Shown in pieces: positions 1 through 12,118 of a stretch of 64,000 bases of DNA. This DNA comes from Diphasiastrum complanatum (taxonomy: Eukaryota; Streptophyta; Lycopodiopsida; Lycopodiales; Lycopodiaceae): NCBI GenBank assembly GCA_029204225.1, contig CM055109.1, forward strand, positions 17,043,590 through 17,107,589, written 5' to 3'. The first letter of the stretch is position 1. Each line of letters starts with the position of its first letter. The notes beneath the pieces were generated by a model that was not told where the DNA came from, searched no databases, and saw nothing but the letters and a program-made list of their open reading frames with translations. The position numbers and the translations under genes are program-made.

Positions 1-210
1 AATCCAAAAAAGACCCTTTGTAAAGATACCTTTAATATTTTTTTTTTCAAATTTTGCTTACACATGGACCTATTAAAACACTCAAATTTGAAATCTATGT
101 AACGTAGCTAATTAGAATTGAAAAAAAAAAAAAGTTTTCTTAATAATGCTATAACATCGGGGGCAGCCCGCAAGCATGACACGTTATTCATAGTATAATA
201 TGCAATTATC

Positions 211-351
211 ATTGAAAATAACATAACTTTTTAACCGTAGCTCCGATTGAGACGAAAATTATACCGTTGAAAAGCCTCGACGAGAGCTTTCTAATATAAT
301 AATTTTCGTTTCAATCGAAGCTATGGTGAAAAAGTTATGCTCTTTTCAATG
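211..351. repeat. Imperfect inverted repeat (hairpin)
   Basis: Two arms of about 50 bp (211-262 and 297-351) are near reverse complements separated by a loop of about 35 bp. Shared words include CGAAAATTAT against ATAATTTTCG and ATAACTTTTT against AAAAAGTTAT. The arms match at roughly four positions in five by eye. It could be a foldback element or an old small-RNA locus; nothing coding is visible here. Confidence 0.7.
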
Positions 352-2044
352 AACTACAAATGGTAATGCACATAGAATGATTAAGCATCGAAAATAGTGC
401 GGGCAGAAATGAAAAAGAATTTGGGCTGAAAATGAATTTATTTAGGTAATTTACATTATTAAACTTTGTCAATCTACATGGCATTCCTTAAAGGAACTTT
501 TTTGGATTCAGAATTCCTCTAATGGACACTTCTAGAAAAGCGACAGTTGCACAGTCTGCATAAATACAAGTAAATTTAAACAGGCAAAAAATGTGACACT
601 GCATTTTTACATGCAATTTATGACAGGTGAAAAAGCTGACAATGTGATCCTAGGCCCAAGAATAGTTCACAATAATAGCGCACTATGTGTTGTAATCTTA
701 CTTAGCGAACCATGAGTATCAAGATGGAGCCATCAAAGCTCAATCATATGGATCAAGCAAGGCAAGTTGTCTTTGGCAACATTATGTATGCACTTAATAG
801 TTTAATTGATGTATCTTCAAGTGCACAAAATGCCTTGGAATCCATGGCTTGGCATGATGTATAGTTTTTGAAGTGTGCTACATGTATATAGACACATTTG
901 TGGAACATATTGTAAGAGACCCTTTAAGAGGTGGTGAAAGATCCTTCATGGAGACACTTCTAAAAGCATTCATTTATCTAGCAAGAGAGTTGTAAATAGA
1001 TCAAGCTCAATTTGAGGAGTGTGAAGAATTGCCAAAAATTGGCAAATCTAGCTTGATCAAAAACCATGTAGAATAGTGTAAATTGTGTACACAAGTGGGT
1101 CCCACACATGTGAGGCCATGATGCCACGTGGGAAACCCATCCTAGATTAGGTTAGGTCAAGTCTATAGGGTTGATCATGTCATTTGGTAGTGATTCCTAG
1201 ATTATAGGACCTACACCTAAGTTTAAGGTGAAAATTTGGCCAACTAGTCACCTACTAGGCATGACTCTAGGAATTAGGCTAGGGTTACAAATTAGGGCAA
1301 GAGAGCCAAGTTAAATTCCTTTGTATTTGATGATTTGAATACAAATTTTTTGGAAAACTCATCTCAAATTTAGAACATTTGCAAAATGCAACATTTTAAA
1401 AATAATCAATGATATATAAAAATTTAAGATTTAAAATTAAGGTGAATTATTGAAAAGTCTTAAAAGCTTTCAAAAATGGATTCTTTGTGGCATTTCCTGT
1501 TTTGAAATATTTTGTGTGCATTATCCATAATCAGCCTTATACCCATGCTTCATACCTAATTTATAACCATTGGTTATTAAGCTCTCTTGTCAAGATGTAT
1601 GACCAGCAAATAAATCCACATAGTAGAATTTCACATACCTGGAATTAGAAATTATAGGCTTAAAAAAAAATCATTGATTGAAACTGATGTGCTTAAAAAA
1701 AAACAATATATTCACACACACTAGTCCTCACCAAAACATTTCACTTATTGGAGCCAAGCTCCTAAGCAACATGTCTTTTTAAGATACTTTTTACAAGTGA
1801 ATTGCATATCCTAACTAAACAAGGTGACTAATAGAGTAGTGAAGATCATCATTAATTAGTAACTTGGTGGACTGTCTCATGTGCACATTCAAGATGAAGT
1901 TTTCCTCAAAAAAGTTTAACCAGAATAGATCTTGACGTTCAAGGTGGAAAAGTCCAATCTTTAAAAATTTGATGCCTAGTACGTACATTGTGAAAGTCCA
2001 TAACATGATTAAGAGCAAGGGATTGCTAGGAGTATACGAAGAAG
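352..2044. other. Non-coding AT-rich DNA
   Basis: No open frame with recognisable protein similarity was seen on either strand. The stretch is AT-rich with several homopolymer runs. A weak local inverted pair near 1000-1070 (GATCAAGCT against AGCTTGATC) is the only structure noticed. Confidence 0.5.
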
Positions 2045-2535
2045 ATGATAGAAAACTGATGGTCTATTTGTATCCATCCATAGCAAGGAGATGAGTAAGT
2101 AGTGTTTACTACAGTAGTAAACAAGCGAGTTTTGTAAAGATTAGTAGATTGCTTATATTAGATGAAGATCGTAAGGAATTCAAATTTTTCTGATGCCGTA
2201 TTTGTATTCATCCATGCCCAAGAGATGAGTTAGTCCTTAGTAGTGCTTCTGCAGTAAACAAGCAACTTTCATGAAGATCAAGAAGTGATTAGATTACATG
2301 AAGATGGTAGAAATTCTTCTGCTGGCCTATCTATTTGTATCTATCCATAGCTAGGAGATGAGTAAGTAGTGCTTTAAGCAGTAAACAAGCAAGTTTTATA
2401 AAATTATGAAGGTCAAGAGAATGCTTATTCCACATGAGGATGATTATAGAAAAATTCTTCTCATGGCTTATGTAGATCCAACCAAATCCTGGAGCTAATG
2501 AGTAAGAAATGTTTACTGCAGTAGGCAAGCAAGTC
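2045..2535. repeat. Degenerate tandem repeat, about 130-bp unit, four copies
   Basis: A block containing TATTTGTATCCATCCATAG, GAGATGAGTAAGTAGTG and a form of CAGTAAACAAGCAAG recurs near 2060, 2193, 2322 and 2463, at intervals of about 133, 129 and 141 bp. The copies are diverged but collinear. The array ends about 15 bp before the stop codon of the minus-strand CASP-like gene, so it would form that gene's 3' untranslated or immediate downstream region. Confidence 0.75.
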
Positions 2536-2550
2536 ACAAAAGCATTACAA

Positions 2551-3419
2551 TCAAATATCAAGTTCTCTCTGAGTCTCCCGATCAGGCATCACTGGTGCGT
2601 AGAGCCCGAAGACGTGGTATGCAGAGATAGCAGCTGAAGCAAAGATAGCAAGGGCGGCGAGGTAGGCATTGATGAGTGATATGACATGAACCTTGCATAA
2701 ATGGTTGAATTCAGTGCAGACCTCGTTCCAGCCCACTTTCGGTGCTCCGTGTTTTGAAAGGTAGGCGATCCCTGTGGATACTGCCGCCGCACTCGCCAGC
2801 AAGTATGCAATCGCCTGCATTCAGCGTCCCGCACGTTGAGTCTCTACAGTCAGTAACAGGTTGTCAAAAAGCTTGCAACTTCTTCGAGATCCAATAGGTA
2901 AGTCAGTATGAGAAAAGGAGAGAGGACCTGATCAGCGATGAATGTAAACCAAGCCTTAGCTTTTGAGCACATCAAGCTTTTGGTGGTAAGAAGATTGACT
3001 ACACATACGATAGCGTGAAAAATTGAATAGCCTACCACAACAGATAGAGAGTCCAGATAAAACCTGCAACATAAAGTAAGTCAAGAAGTCAGCTTTCATT
3101 TGTAGATAGCCAAAGTTATAAGGCACAATTTTAAACAAGATAAGCAGAAGATCAGATATTTTCAAGATTTAAAACAAAGAAAGAATAGGAGATGTAATAG
3201 AGTGATTCTTGTCATATTGCACCGAGTCCAGATCACCGCTCACTTTAAACCCTCGATGTCAACGAAACACTCGGATTTGGTAAGATACGTAAACTTGCTC
3301 ATTCCCGGAAGAGAAACCTCGATTGATTCTGTCCCTTCATCTGCTGCTAACAACACCAACGCTATCACAGCAAACACTAAAGTGATAACTCGCGGCACCC
3401 TTTCCATATTCTCCTGCAT
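2551..3419 (-). CDS. CASP-like membrane protein (CASPL, DUF588/UPF0497), three exons, complete
   Basis: The coding exons on the minus strand are 3271-3419, 2928-3063 and 2551-2814. All boundaries are GT-AG and phases are consistent, giving 182 residues. The start ATG at 3419 is the first in frame after an upstream stop; a second Met lies four codons later. Four hydrophobic segments are visible: RVITLVFAVIALVLLAA near residue 8, LSVVVGYSIFHAIVCVVNLL in exon 2, one across the exon 2/3 junction beginning FIADQAIAYLLASAAAVS, and HVISLINAYLAALAIFASAA near the C terminus. The Arg near TM1 and the Asp of ADQ in TM3 are the conserved charged residues of the MARVEL-like CASP family, and the extracellular-loop motif GWNEVCTEF is typical of CASPLs. 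Known family members are plasma-membrane proteins that form scaffolds or membrane domains, as Casparian strip proteins do. The usual length is 150-220 residues, so this is full size. The subfamily cannot be fixed by eye. Confidence 0.9.
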
Positions 3420-3619
3420 GCAACTGCATGCAACCCAGGATGGCTAAATACACCAGTCAGAGGAGCATTGCCAGCTGCTGCATTCCTCGTTGCCGCATTG
3501 GTCACTGCTTCACCCATTGACCTGCGCAATGCAAGCAAACCCACTTGCATTGTTCTCATCGCAGTTAGAACAAACTGCACATCATCTATCAACCATGCAT
3601 CGAGAGAGATCGATCAGAG

Positions 3620-3622
<3 letters not shown>

Positions 3623-3656
<34 letters not shown>
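3623..3656. repeat. (GA)17 microsatellite
   Basis: This is an uninterrupted GA run about 200 bp upstream of the start codon of the CASP-like gene. On that gene's sense strand it reads TC, as CT-rich stretches in plant 5' leaders and core promoters do. Whether it is transcribed cannot be told. Confidence 0.9.
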
Positions 3657-3664
<8 letters not shown>

Positions 3665-3923
3665 GAAAAGGAAGGGGGAAGTTGACGGGTGGGCTTGGAG
3701 GGGTATTTTCATGAGGCGTGACGGGCTCTTAGATGGCGGCCCTCCACCGCTATACCGCTACACCATACTTAGTAGTATTGTTTGTTACACCATACTTAGT
3801 AGTATTGCAATAAGGGTGGTTTCACATGGGGCTTGGGGTAAGTAGCCTAGTCACATAGCCCCCATTTTGGTTAGAGGCGACTAGCTCCTTACCCCCACCC
3901 TGTTTTGCATGCCTTGGGCCCTA

Positions 3924-3924
<1 letters not shown>

Positions 3925-3997
<73 letters not shown>
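3925..3997. repeat. Compound (GT)n(GA)n microsatellite
   Basis: About eleven GT repeats run directly into about 26 GA repeats. It lies about 0.5 kb upstream of the CASP-like gene. Confidence 0.9.
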
Positions 3998-4000
<3 letters not shown>

Positions 4001-4849
4001 GTGCACTAGAGACATAAATGTGTGATTTGTTGCATAGATTTTAGGGGTGGTGTTTTGAGAGGGCTTTTTCACATTCTATTGCACGGAAAGTCTCTCTTGA
4101 ATCCCCCTCGACAATAGTCTTACTTTGTGTCAATCTTTCTCTGTCTCTTTTTTCTGCCTTCGCTTTAAGAAGATGTCGATTAAATTGCTTTGGAAGGACT
4201 TTATTTTTCTTGTCTTCAGCCGACTAAAAAAAGAGAGAATGCAACTAAGCTTTACCATAAGATGTACAAAACAAGTAATTAAAAATTTTTGATTTTAAGA
4301 AAGGTACTAAGGATGAACATAATAAATAATTAGTAAATTAAATCTATGCTAGGCTTGAGATCAGGCTAGCAAAGAGAATATAATTACTATGCTTAGCATA
4401 AGATAAAAAAACGAGCTTCATTTTTACTGCTCACAGGATTAAGCCTCTGGCACTCTTCAAAATCATTACAGTTCAACCTTGTTACTAGGGCCTCTTGAAC
4501 TTTCATGAATAAGTTATGTCTATATTAAGAAACAAATTAATGATCAGTATCACAAAAAAATAACAAAACTTGCAATTACTACTAAAAAATGTTAGTTAAA
4601 AGTTCATAAAAAGAATCTGACCTCTAAAATTCCTTGCCCATTTCAGCAAGGGAGAGCTGACCATCAGCAACCCTCGAGAGGACACTGATTACGAGCTCGA
4701 ATGAATTTATTCCTTGCATATTTTTCACTTACAAATACCCATCTCTGTTGGTATGGGTTTTAGTGTGTAAGTGGTGGCAACAACATTTTTATTATTATTT
4801 TGAGCCTCCTTGAGTTGGCTGGCTCACATTTTCCAAAAACTTTATCCAC
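3998..4849. other. Non-coding interval
   Basis: No supportable gene is seen. A short minus-strand open stretch near 4630-4720 has protein-like composition but no flanking exons. Confidence 0.4.
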
Positions 4850-6634
4850 AAGCGCCCAAACTTGAAAAATAATATTACAGATTAAAAAAAGCAGATTTGA
4901 CGTCCATTTGCTGGATTTTCCAACCATAGAAAGCAGAAATTGCAATGATAAAACAAATAGTTACCATTTTGTCTACAGGTGTGAAGGTCTCCTCAAAGTC
5001 TATACCTTCCTACTGCTCAAAACCTCTTGCAACTAATCGTGCCTTGTACTTGTTGAGCTGCCCATCCGCTCCATACTTCGTCTTGTAGATCCACTTACAT
5101 GTGATAGGCGTCTTACCATCATGTAGCTCAACCAAGTCCCACATTTTGTTCTTCGATATAGCCTCCATTTCTGTTTCCATAGCTGCACGCCACTCCTTGT
5201 GTTCCTTTGCTTCGTTGAAAGTTTTAGGTTCTTGAGTCGTTAAGATGGATCCCATTAGGGCTAGATTAATCTCTAATCTTGCAGGAGATTTTCGATTTCT
5301 ACTTGATCTTCTAAGCTCTCCCTGCTCACTAGATTCGGGAGTATCTCCCTTCTTTGCACCATCTCTGACTGATAAGTACCATTTAGGTACTCTCTTGGGA
5401 ATTTCAGCATCAGGCTTGCCTTTGTCCAATGGATTTTCTATATCAAAATCCACTTCCTTCTTGACGTGTACTTTCGTTCCCTCATCAAAAGGTTCAATGA
5501 TTACTTCAGATTGTTCACCTTGGCCCATCTCGTCAAACGAAGCATCTCTAGAAATTACAAGCTTCTATGCATTTGTGTCATACATCCTGTATGCCTTGGC
5601 CTTCTCATCATATCCAAGGAAAATACACTTGATAGCTTTTGCATCCAATTTCCTTCGTTTCTCATCAGGAATATAAGCATAAGCATCACAACCAAATAGT
5701 CTCAAATGAAAAATATTAGGTTTCTTTCCCGTAACAGCTTCATGAGGTGTCTTACCTTCCACGGATTTTGTAGGACACCAATTCAGGATGTGTGTAGCTG
5801 TGCTACAAGCTTCTGCCCAAAAGGTATTTGGCAGACCCTTGCTTTTGAGCATCGCCTTGGCCATCTCAACAATAAATCTGTTCTTTCGTTCTGCAACTCC
5901 ATTTTGCTGTGGTGAATAAGGTGTTGTAGTCTGCCTCTTGATCCCTTGATCTTTGTAGAAATCAATAAATTCTGTCAAAAAATACTCACCACCTCCATCA
6001 GATCTCAAAGTTTTGATGCAACATCCTGTTTGCTTTTCAACTAATACCTTGAATTCCTTGAACTTAGCAAAAGCATCTGATTTCTTGCTTATGAAATAAA
6101 TCCAAATACATCTGCTATAATCATCAATGAAGGTGATAAAGTAATAGTAGCCACTAAGGGATCTAGTTTGCATAGGTCCACATAGATCACTGTGGACAAG
6201 ATCTAGGATGCTACTAGCTCTCCTTGCTCCACTTTTGGGAAACCTCTCTCTGTGTTGTTTTCCCAAAATGCAACCTTCACAAATTTTTCCTTCAAAAGAA
6301 ATATCAGGCAATCCTATAACTAGATTACCTCTTTTGAGAATCTGTAAACTTTGAGCACTAATATGACCAAATCGTTGATGCCAAAGATCACTTCGACTAT
6401 CAACCGTGCTTACCATAGCTTGAGCAAAAGATCTCGCATTCAATTTGTAGAGTCGATTCTCGTTGACTCTAGTTCCTGTAGCAATCACTTTGTAGTGATT
6501 CTTGATGTCTTTGACAAGACATTTGTCACTGTCAAACTCAACCTTGAGTTGTTGATCAGCCATCGTCCCAACAGATAGTAGATTGTTAGCTAAGCCAGGT
6601 ACATATTGCACAATGTTCAAGGATTCCTTGAATC
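4850..6634 (-). pseudogene. Ty1/Copia retrotransposon pol fragment (integrase and start of RT)
   Basis: Read on the minus strand from 6630, this encodes the pre-integrase region (LLSVGTM, then LWHQRFGH), the zinc-binding CEGC, and an integrase core with all three acidic residues in HSDLCGPM, LRSDGGGEY and NGVAERKN. The integrase C-terminal region (FGCDAYAYIP, IFLGYDEKAKAYR) follows, then the N-terminal part of RT (CKWIYKTKYGADG, ARLVARGFEQ). An in-frame TAG interrupts it at 5565-5567 and another at 5010-5012. RT similarity fades soon after QMDVKSAFFN near 4870, so the catalytic YxDD part and RNase H are missing. The reading frame runs right up to the end of the LTR at 6635, which fits that LTR's element having inserted into this Copia copy. 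No Copia LTR was found for it. Confidence 0.9.
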
Positions 6635-7705
6635 TGTGAACACGGTTTTCTGCTTCTTCTTATACTTATGTAGTTACAGCTCTTTATGGTAATTCTTCTT
6701 ATTAGAACAGTTACAGCAGAAGCGTTACTCAGTTTTCAGCATGTATTTTCCAGCCTGTCAATGGGAGACATGGTTTCGATACTCAGCTACATGCATAACC
6801 AGCCATGTAACCATCTATAGCTCAAGAGGATCAGCGTTTTAGAACAAGGAGCAATCTTATTATCTACTGAATCAGAAATAATCAAGACAAGATTAACTAC
6901 TGAAACAAGAAACGAGATTCAAGAAACAAGAAACAAGATTCCTAGCAGCATTTTAACAGTCTAAGGATCAAGAAACACTCATTTCTTGATGCTTAGATTG
7001 CTCAAGAACAATCAAGAACTGGGCTGTAAGGGAGTATGCAAGAATTATACCACAAACCAGCCTATCTAGTTTACTTGAATGCTGATTACTACCTCATTTC
7101 ACAAACAAGAACTGAATTCTAATTCACAACTAAGCAAGAAACAAGAAACAAGAACCTAGTTAATCCACAATGCAAAGGAATCAAGCATGCTCATAGAAAT
7201 CTCACTGAAGAACATTGCCATGAACAAGGAGCTTAGCAATCATCAAGTCATGGAGGATCCTCTTTATTAGCTCAAGAGAACTTGACAATACATCAAAAAG
7301 CTCCCTCACAAGAGAGGGGGGGCCCTTAAATAAGCAAGAAGGCTGCCCATGTGGAGCCCAAGTGGCAATTCCACCAAATTAGAAATTACATGTGGAATTT
7401 GTCCTTCCACTAAAAGTCACCATCAAAAGGTGGCTCACTCTTACTAATTTAAGGGGGGTCTACATTTATTTACAATGCCTAGGAAATATTACTAGCTCCT
7501 ACATGGTCATTTCTCCTTTGGGATACACCATGTAGGCTCACATAGATAACTCACTATCTTCCTAGCTAGTAATTCCTCGGCTCTCATGCTCGGCTCTCAA
7601 CTTCTTCTGCTCTCCTCCTTCTGAGACCTCCTCAGTCATGGGTGAGAGATAACTTGTGTCTTCAGCTTGGCTAGGCATCTGCGGATTCTTTAGAATCTGC
7701 TAACA
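6635..7705 (-). mobile_element. 3' LTR of the large minus-strand Ty3/Gypsy element
   Basis: On the minus strand the segment begins TGTTAGCAG and ends GTTCACA, so it has TG...CA termini and is about 1071 bp. A TATTTAA box (7326-7332) is followed by a probable transcription start region, and an AATAAA signal lies at 7262-7267, the order expected for U3-R-U5. A purine-rich tract (AGGGGTGGA) sits immediately upstream of the TG end. The outer flank is Copia pol sequence, with 6630-6634 (GAATC) as the expected target-site copy. A matching 5' LTR was not found, because the far end of the element near 19.9 kb is replaced by Copia debris. The exact outer boundary is inferred. Confidence 0.65.
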
Positions 7706-7722
7706 TTATCCACCCCTAATCT
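7706..7722 (-). promoter_or_regulatory. Polypurine tract next to 3' LTR
   Basis: The minus strand reads AGATTAGGGGTGGATAA directly before the TGTTAGC end of the LTR. This is the expected position and composition of the plus-strand priming site of an LTR retrotransposon. Confidence 0.55.
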
Positions 7723-7739
7723 GTTGCAGGACCCACTGC

Positions 7740-10700
7740 AACACCGGTGATGTCTTCCGCTTGGCACTTGGAAAAGTGTGGATCTTCATTCGCTTCCGTA
7801 AAACCTGGTGCTTATTATCCGCAAAATTTATTCGTCAAAATTGGAAGTCTCTCGATTGGCCGCTACATACCAACCCTCTTGAGCACTTCCTGTGAATCCT
7901 GCTCGCCTCATCGTCGTGCCGTCTACTTTCGCTCGCTCATCTTCCGGCCCAGGGCTTCAAAAACTTGGAAGCAGAGCTTACTTCCAAAATTGAGGGGCCC
8001 CAAATATTCTCTTATCTTTTGTACGAAGCCCATTTCCTGCCAGTCTTCCACCATGGTCACATAGCGTGACGACATGAAGGCCGCTCTGTAGTATAGCCTG
8101 GCCATCATTTCATGGTCTTCTTCCGACTAGAGGACGACATTTGGATTGATTTTCATGGGCTCCAGGCCTCGATCCCAGTAACAATCTTGTTGCATCAAAA
8201 AGGCCATGGATCTGCAATACTCGGCACTTTCCTGCACGCAAAGATCGGCACTTGATTTGTATTTATGCCCGAAGTCGAGTAACTGCAGCCTCAAATCATC
8301 CGGGGAGGTTTTCTCTGAAATTCCCGGAATGATTGGCCAGTTTACTAACTCTACTCGGGGCTTTTCCACCGGCCATTGGTTTCTGGGTTTGAGTGGCATG
8401 TAGAAAGGATCCATTCGCTTTCATGACGGTGCTTTCAAATACTCTTGAAGCCGCCTATTATCTTTCAGGATTTTAGTCCGCCATTCTGGCTGCGGTTGTA
8501 GCGCGGCAATGATCTCAGCCCTGGTGGAGTATTGGCTTTGATCAACGTCTTCTTTGCCTCCCCTCATGTTGGGAGGGTATTTCCTCTCAAATTTCTCTAA
8601 CTCCCTTGTGTCAGCCAGTTTGCCTCTGGGCCTAGTAGGGGAAGTTGTCCTACGCAACTGGGATGGCCTTGCCAGATAATCATCTAGGGCCTTGGTGCCC
8701 ATATCTTTCTCTTTAGCTCGCTTGCTTGTTGATGGCTCAGCTGCACTTGTGTCTGGTCTGGGCGAGAACCTTCTCGTTTCTGGTTGATCTGCCAAGAAGT
8801 CGTCATCACCCCCCATGTCGGTGTTAGTTCCTAGAAGGTCGCGGATGGAATGATTTGGAGAGAGGGGTGCGGGGGTGATAAGTTTAAGAGGAGGTGGAAT
8901 CAACAAGTTATACGTAGCAACGGGGGAGTGGAGTTGTTGGAGGAACTCGTCCCGTCAGGCTTTGTAAGTGTCAGCTGGACCTTTTGATGGGCCCATTATT
9001 TTGCTAGGAGGTGATGAAGAGGAGGGAGATGGAAGAATTGGATAAGTTGGAATAAATGTTTCAGAAAAATTAAATGCAGAGTAAGAGGAAGGGTTAAAGG
9101 TGGGAGGGGGTCAGGAAAAAGTCATGGAAGTAGCACCGGCTCTCTGGCCACCCGATCCCGAGCTATCGTCTGAAGGGTGGGTTTGCCCGCCTTGATTCCC
9201 TGCTCCATCATTCCCATCATTGTCCCGTGGCTTTGTTATTTGAGAACCTGCTTGAGCCTTGCACGTCGTGTCCCATAGTTAGTTCACCTTGTCCAAGACT
9301 TGCTGTAGGCCTTCGTAGTGTCTTCCAGCTGCTTCTAGGACTCCAGGATGATCTTCTCTTGTTTGGCCACAATGTTTTCAAAATTTCTCTTTTTGGCTTC
9401 TCGCTCTTGGATTAGCCTTACGTATTTTTCCATCCGGATGGCTGAGGCCTGTGGGGCCTGGAATTGAATGTCCTCGGGCTTGACTAGAGGAGCGTCGACT
9501 GTCATGGCACCCGATGATCCGTCTCGTACTTGGTCGATTTGGACCATCTGGTGCTTCAGTTGTTGCTGGACCTCTTCTAAAGTGGATTTCTGCTCGGCCA
9601 TCACGGATCTGGTTTCCATTGTCTCTTCCTCTTTTTCTTTGGCCATCCTTTGATATTGCATAATTTTTTGGTTTTGATGTTGGACCTTGCTCTCGAGCAC
9701 TTGATGCTGGCTCACCAACCAATGCATGTAGTAGCTCGTTTTGGATAGGCCTATCATCGAGCGCTTGGCTACTTCAGTGAGCTTTTTAGGGTTAGTGAGA
9801 GTTGGGTACTGATCTGGGGTGTGGAATGGTGAGGCTAAACCAAAAAATAAATGTGGTGTTAGAGCTAAAGATGGAGGTGGAGGTGGAGGTGTATTTCCAT
9901 CAGGTCCGCAACATCAAAATATTGCGATGTGTCCAGTGTGTGGACTTGCTGGGCCTATGGCTGCTGAGCTACTTCTGTGTCCTGGGGACTAGATATCCCC
10001 ACTCCTCCCCCCCAAAAAATTTGTGCCAGTGGTGAGGTTGGTGGCGTTGGCATAGTAATCAGTGTGGGTGGGTGGTGGCTTCATCTGCTTGACCTATGGC
10101 TTGAGTTACTGCCGTATCAGGTGGTTGTGTAGATGTAGTTGCTCCATCACCCCCGTCAATGACATGTGAGGGTGATGAGTGTTGTTGTGATGTCGTGGAT
10201 GAGGTGCCAGCATCTGAGGTGGAACAATCTGAAACTGATCCCACCAGTGATGTGCTCTTAGCTTGAAGCTTCTCTTGCCTCCGTTGTTGCCGTGTGCCTG
10301 ACAACTGAGCCTTTGAGGCATCTGCCTGTTGAGCTCTGGAAGTTGCAGTTGTTTGTGGATCCTGTGGTGGGCTTCTTGGCTTCCGCACCAGAGGGAGGAT
10401 ACTAGTGTTGACTCGGTTAGTCTGGGATCTCGATGGTGAAGTGTTCCTTGCATGCTTGGACTTCTTGTGTTCAATGGGAATTTCCCATGCCTTGTCCGCA
10501 AGCTACAGTTGTTGTTGAAGCTTTGGCCCGTTCTATACTTGGTGAAGAGTGATATCTGTCATCAGATATCCCAATACTGTGATAGGCTGCTTGTTGTTAA
10601 TGCACTCATGAAGACAATTCGAAACAAAGTGTGCCCAGTCATAGAGATTCTGGGAGTGCAGTCGTGAATCTGCCATCATGTGAAATAGGGACATGGGTAT

Positions 10701-11195
10701 TGTCTACATATTTTTCGTTGGTCGTTGTGTGCACTTTGTCAAGTACGCACATGTCGCTTGTAATTGGGAGTCATTGATTGCGTCAACTCGATACCCGTCC
10801 TTGTTTTTCTAGTTTTCCACTGATGGATCAATAAATTTAAAATACGCTGTCTGCTCAATTTTCTTAAGTGTTCTCGTGACAACATTGGGTCCTCTTGGGA
10901 ACCCAAAAGGTTGCAAGTCGGCCGGTGCAAATGATAGGTTGTAAACATAGTTCCTCACAGGAGGGACTATTAGCTGGCACGACCTTGCAGTAGCATTGTA
11001 GTTGGCGTAGATCATATGCACGAGATAGGGGCTTTGATATCCCGTTAGGACAGGCATTTGGAACTCAATGGCTTGAAAGAAAGCTGTTGCTTGTTGGTAC
11101 CATTGTTGCATTTCTGTAAAATCCAATGTGGATAAGTGGATGTCGAGCTTATTGGTTGCGGGATCATCAGAACTGGAGGCAGGGTTGGTAGACAT
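7740..11195 (-). pseudogene. Decayed extra ORF(s) of the Gypsy element, downstream of pol
   Basis: The frame opens with ATG at 11195 (MSTNPASSSDDP). A probable globular domain reads to about 10500, including ATAFFQAIEF, LYDWAHFVSNCLHEC and ITVLGYLMTDITL, and is broken by several TAG stops (the first near 10806). A Gln/Ser/Thr-rich linker follows (10059-10388). After a frameshift, a charged coiled-coil segment lies at 9335-9757 (MAKEKEEETMETRSVMAEQ). Another open stretch in a different frame (7923-8906) contains LEKFERKYPPNMRGG and WPIIPGISEKTSPDDLRLQL, with stops near 8421 and 8127. It ends about 35 bp before the polypurine tract and LTR, so it occupies the slot between integrase and 3' LTR where Tat/Ogre-type Gypsy elements carry extra ORFs. 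I do not recognise a conserved domain with certainty. Whether it was one protein or two is unclear. Confidence 0.6.
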
Positions 11196-11242
11196 GATAA
11201 AGAAATTGGAAAAAGAGAGAAACAAATAATCTGGAAAAAGGG

Positions 11243-11545
11243 TGTCGGTGGAGATGGGAGCGGAGGGCGTCGGCTGAGATGGAAGGAAAAGGTGTCGGCT
11301 GAGATGGAATGAAAATGCGTCGGCTGAGATGGAATGGAAATGCGTCGGCTGAGATGGAGTGGAAAATGCGTCGACTGAGATGGAGTGGAAAAGCATCGGC
11401 TGAGATGGAGTGGAAAAGCATCAGTTGAGATGGAATGAAAAAGCGTCGGCTGAGATGGAGTGGAAAAGCATCGGCTGAGATGGAATGAAAAAGCGTCGGT
11501 TGAGATGGAATGAAAAAGCGTCGGCTGAGATGGAAGGAATAGGAA
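11243..11545 (-). repeat. 25-bp tandem array I (before the extra ORF)
   Basis: About 12 copies of a 25-bp unit with core GTCGGCTGAGATGGAATGA on the plus strand occupy this stretch, ending about 50 bp before the ATG of the extra ORF. Because 25 is not a multiple of three, the minus strand translates into a cycling three-frame peptide pattern (FHSISADAF, then FHLSRR, then PSQPT), which is not a real protein. Confidence 0.9.
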
Positions 11546-12118
11546 TGGACTGTGAGAAACTGAGGATGGGAAGGAGGGTGTGTGAAAGTGGAGGCGTTGT
11601 GGATGGAAGAGTATGGAGGATGTGTGGTAATCAAAGTATGGTGTGAACAGTGGGTTGTAGAGGTTTTGAAAAAGAAGATGTGGGTATATGGTTGTGATTA
11701 AGCAGAAGAGGTTAAGACGGTTGTTTGGAGAGGATGAAAAGTGTGGAAGATTAAAAGTTGATGCTCAATAGTGTAACAGAAGCGTTTGGAATGCTTGCGT
11801 GACACTACCCCTCAGCATGCGAAATGTATCAAATGCTTTGTTCTCCACTGGCGATATTAGGGTTGGTAACGGTTTGTGATGGCGCTCTCAATGACAAATA
11901 CACGAGGATGGCTGAAACTAGGTGGAGATGGTGTAGAAGCACTGACGGATGCACCGGATGAGAGAGCGCCAGGATCGTGTAGGAGAGTTGAAAATCGCTA
12001 GAGGATCGTCTCCAGGGAGCTCCAGAGTTTACACTTTGCTGAGGTGCGAATGTGGTCGAAGTGATGTCATTTATGGATGCCTTTGGGTGGGCGCGGGTGA
12101 GATGGGACGTTTCTGTAG
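11546..12118. other. Spacer between arrays I and II
   Basis: No gene or element is recognised. It separates two arrays of the same repeat family and is presumably untranslated sequence of the Gypsy element. Confidence 0.4.

Noticed and set aside
4625-4725. Possible short minus-strand exon (VADGQLSLAEMGKEF)
   Set aside because: Protein-like composition, but no family could be named, no partner exons were found and it ends in a stop after about 30 codons.
11167-11634. Open frames of 150-195 codons over the 25-bp array
   Set aside because: They are three-frame translations of a 25-bp repeat and have no start or similarity that supports a protein; only the part after 11195 belongs to the extra ORF.
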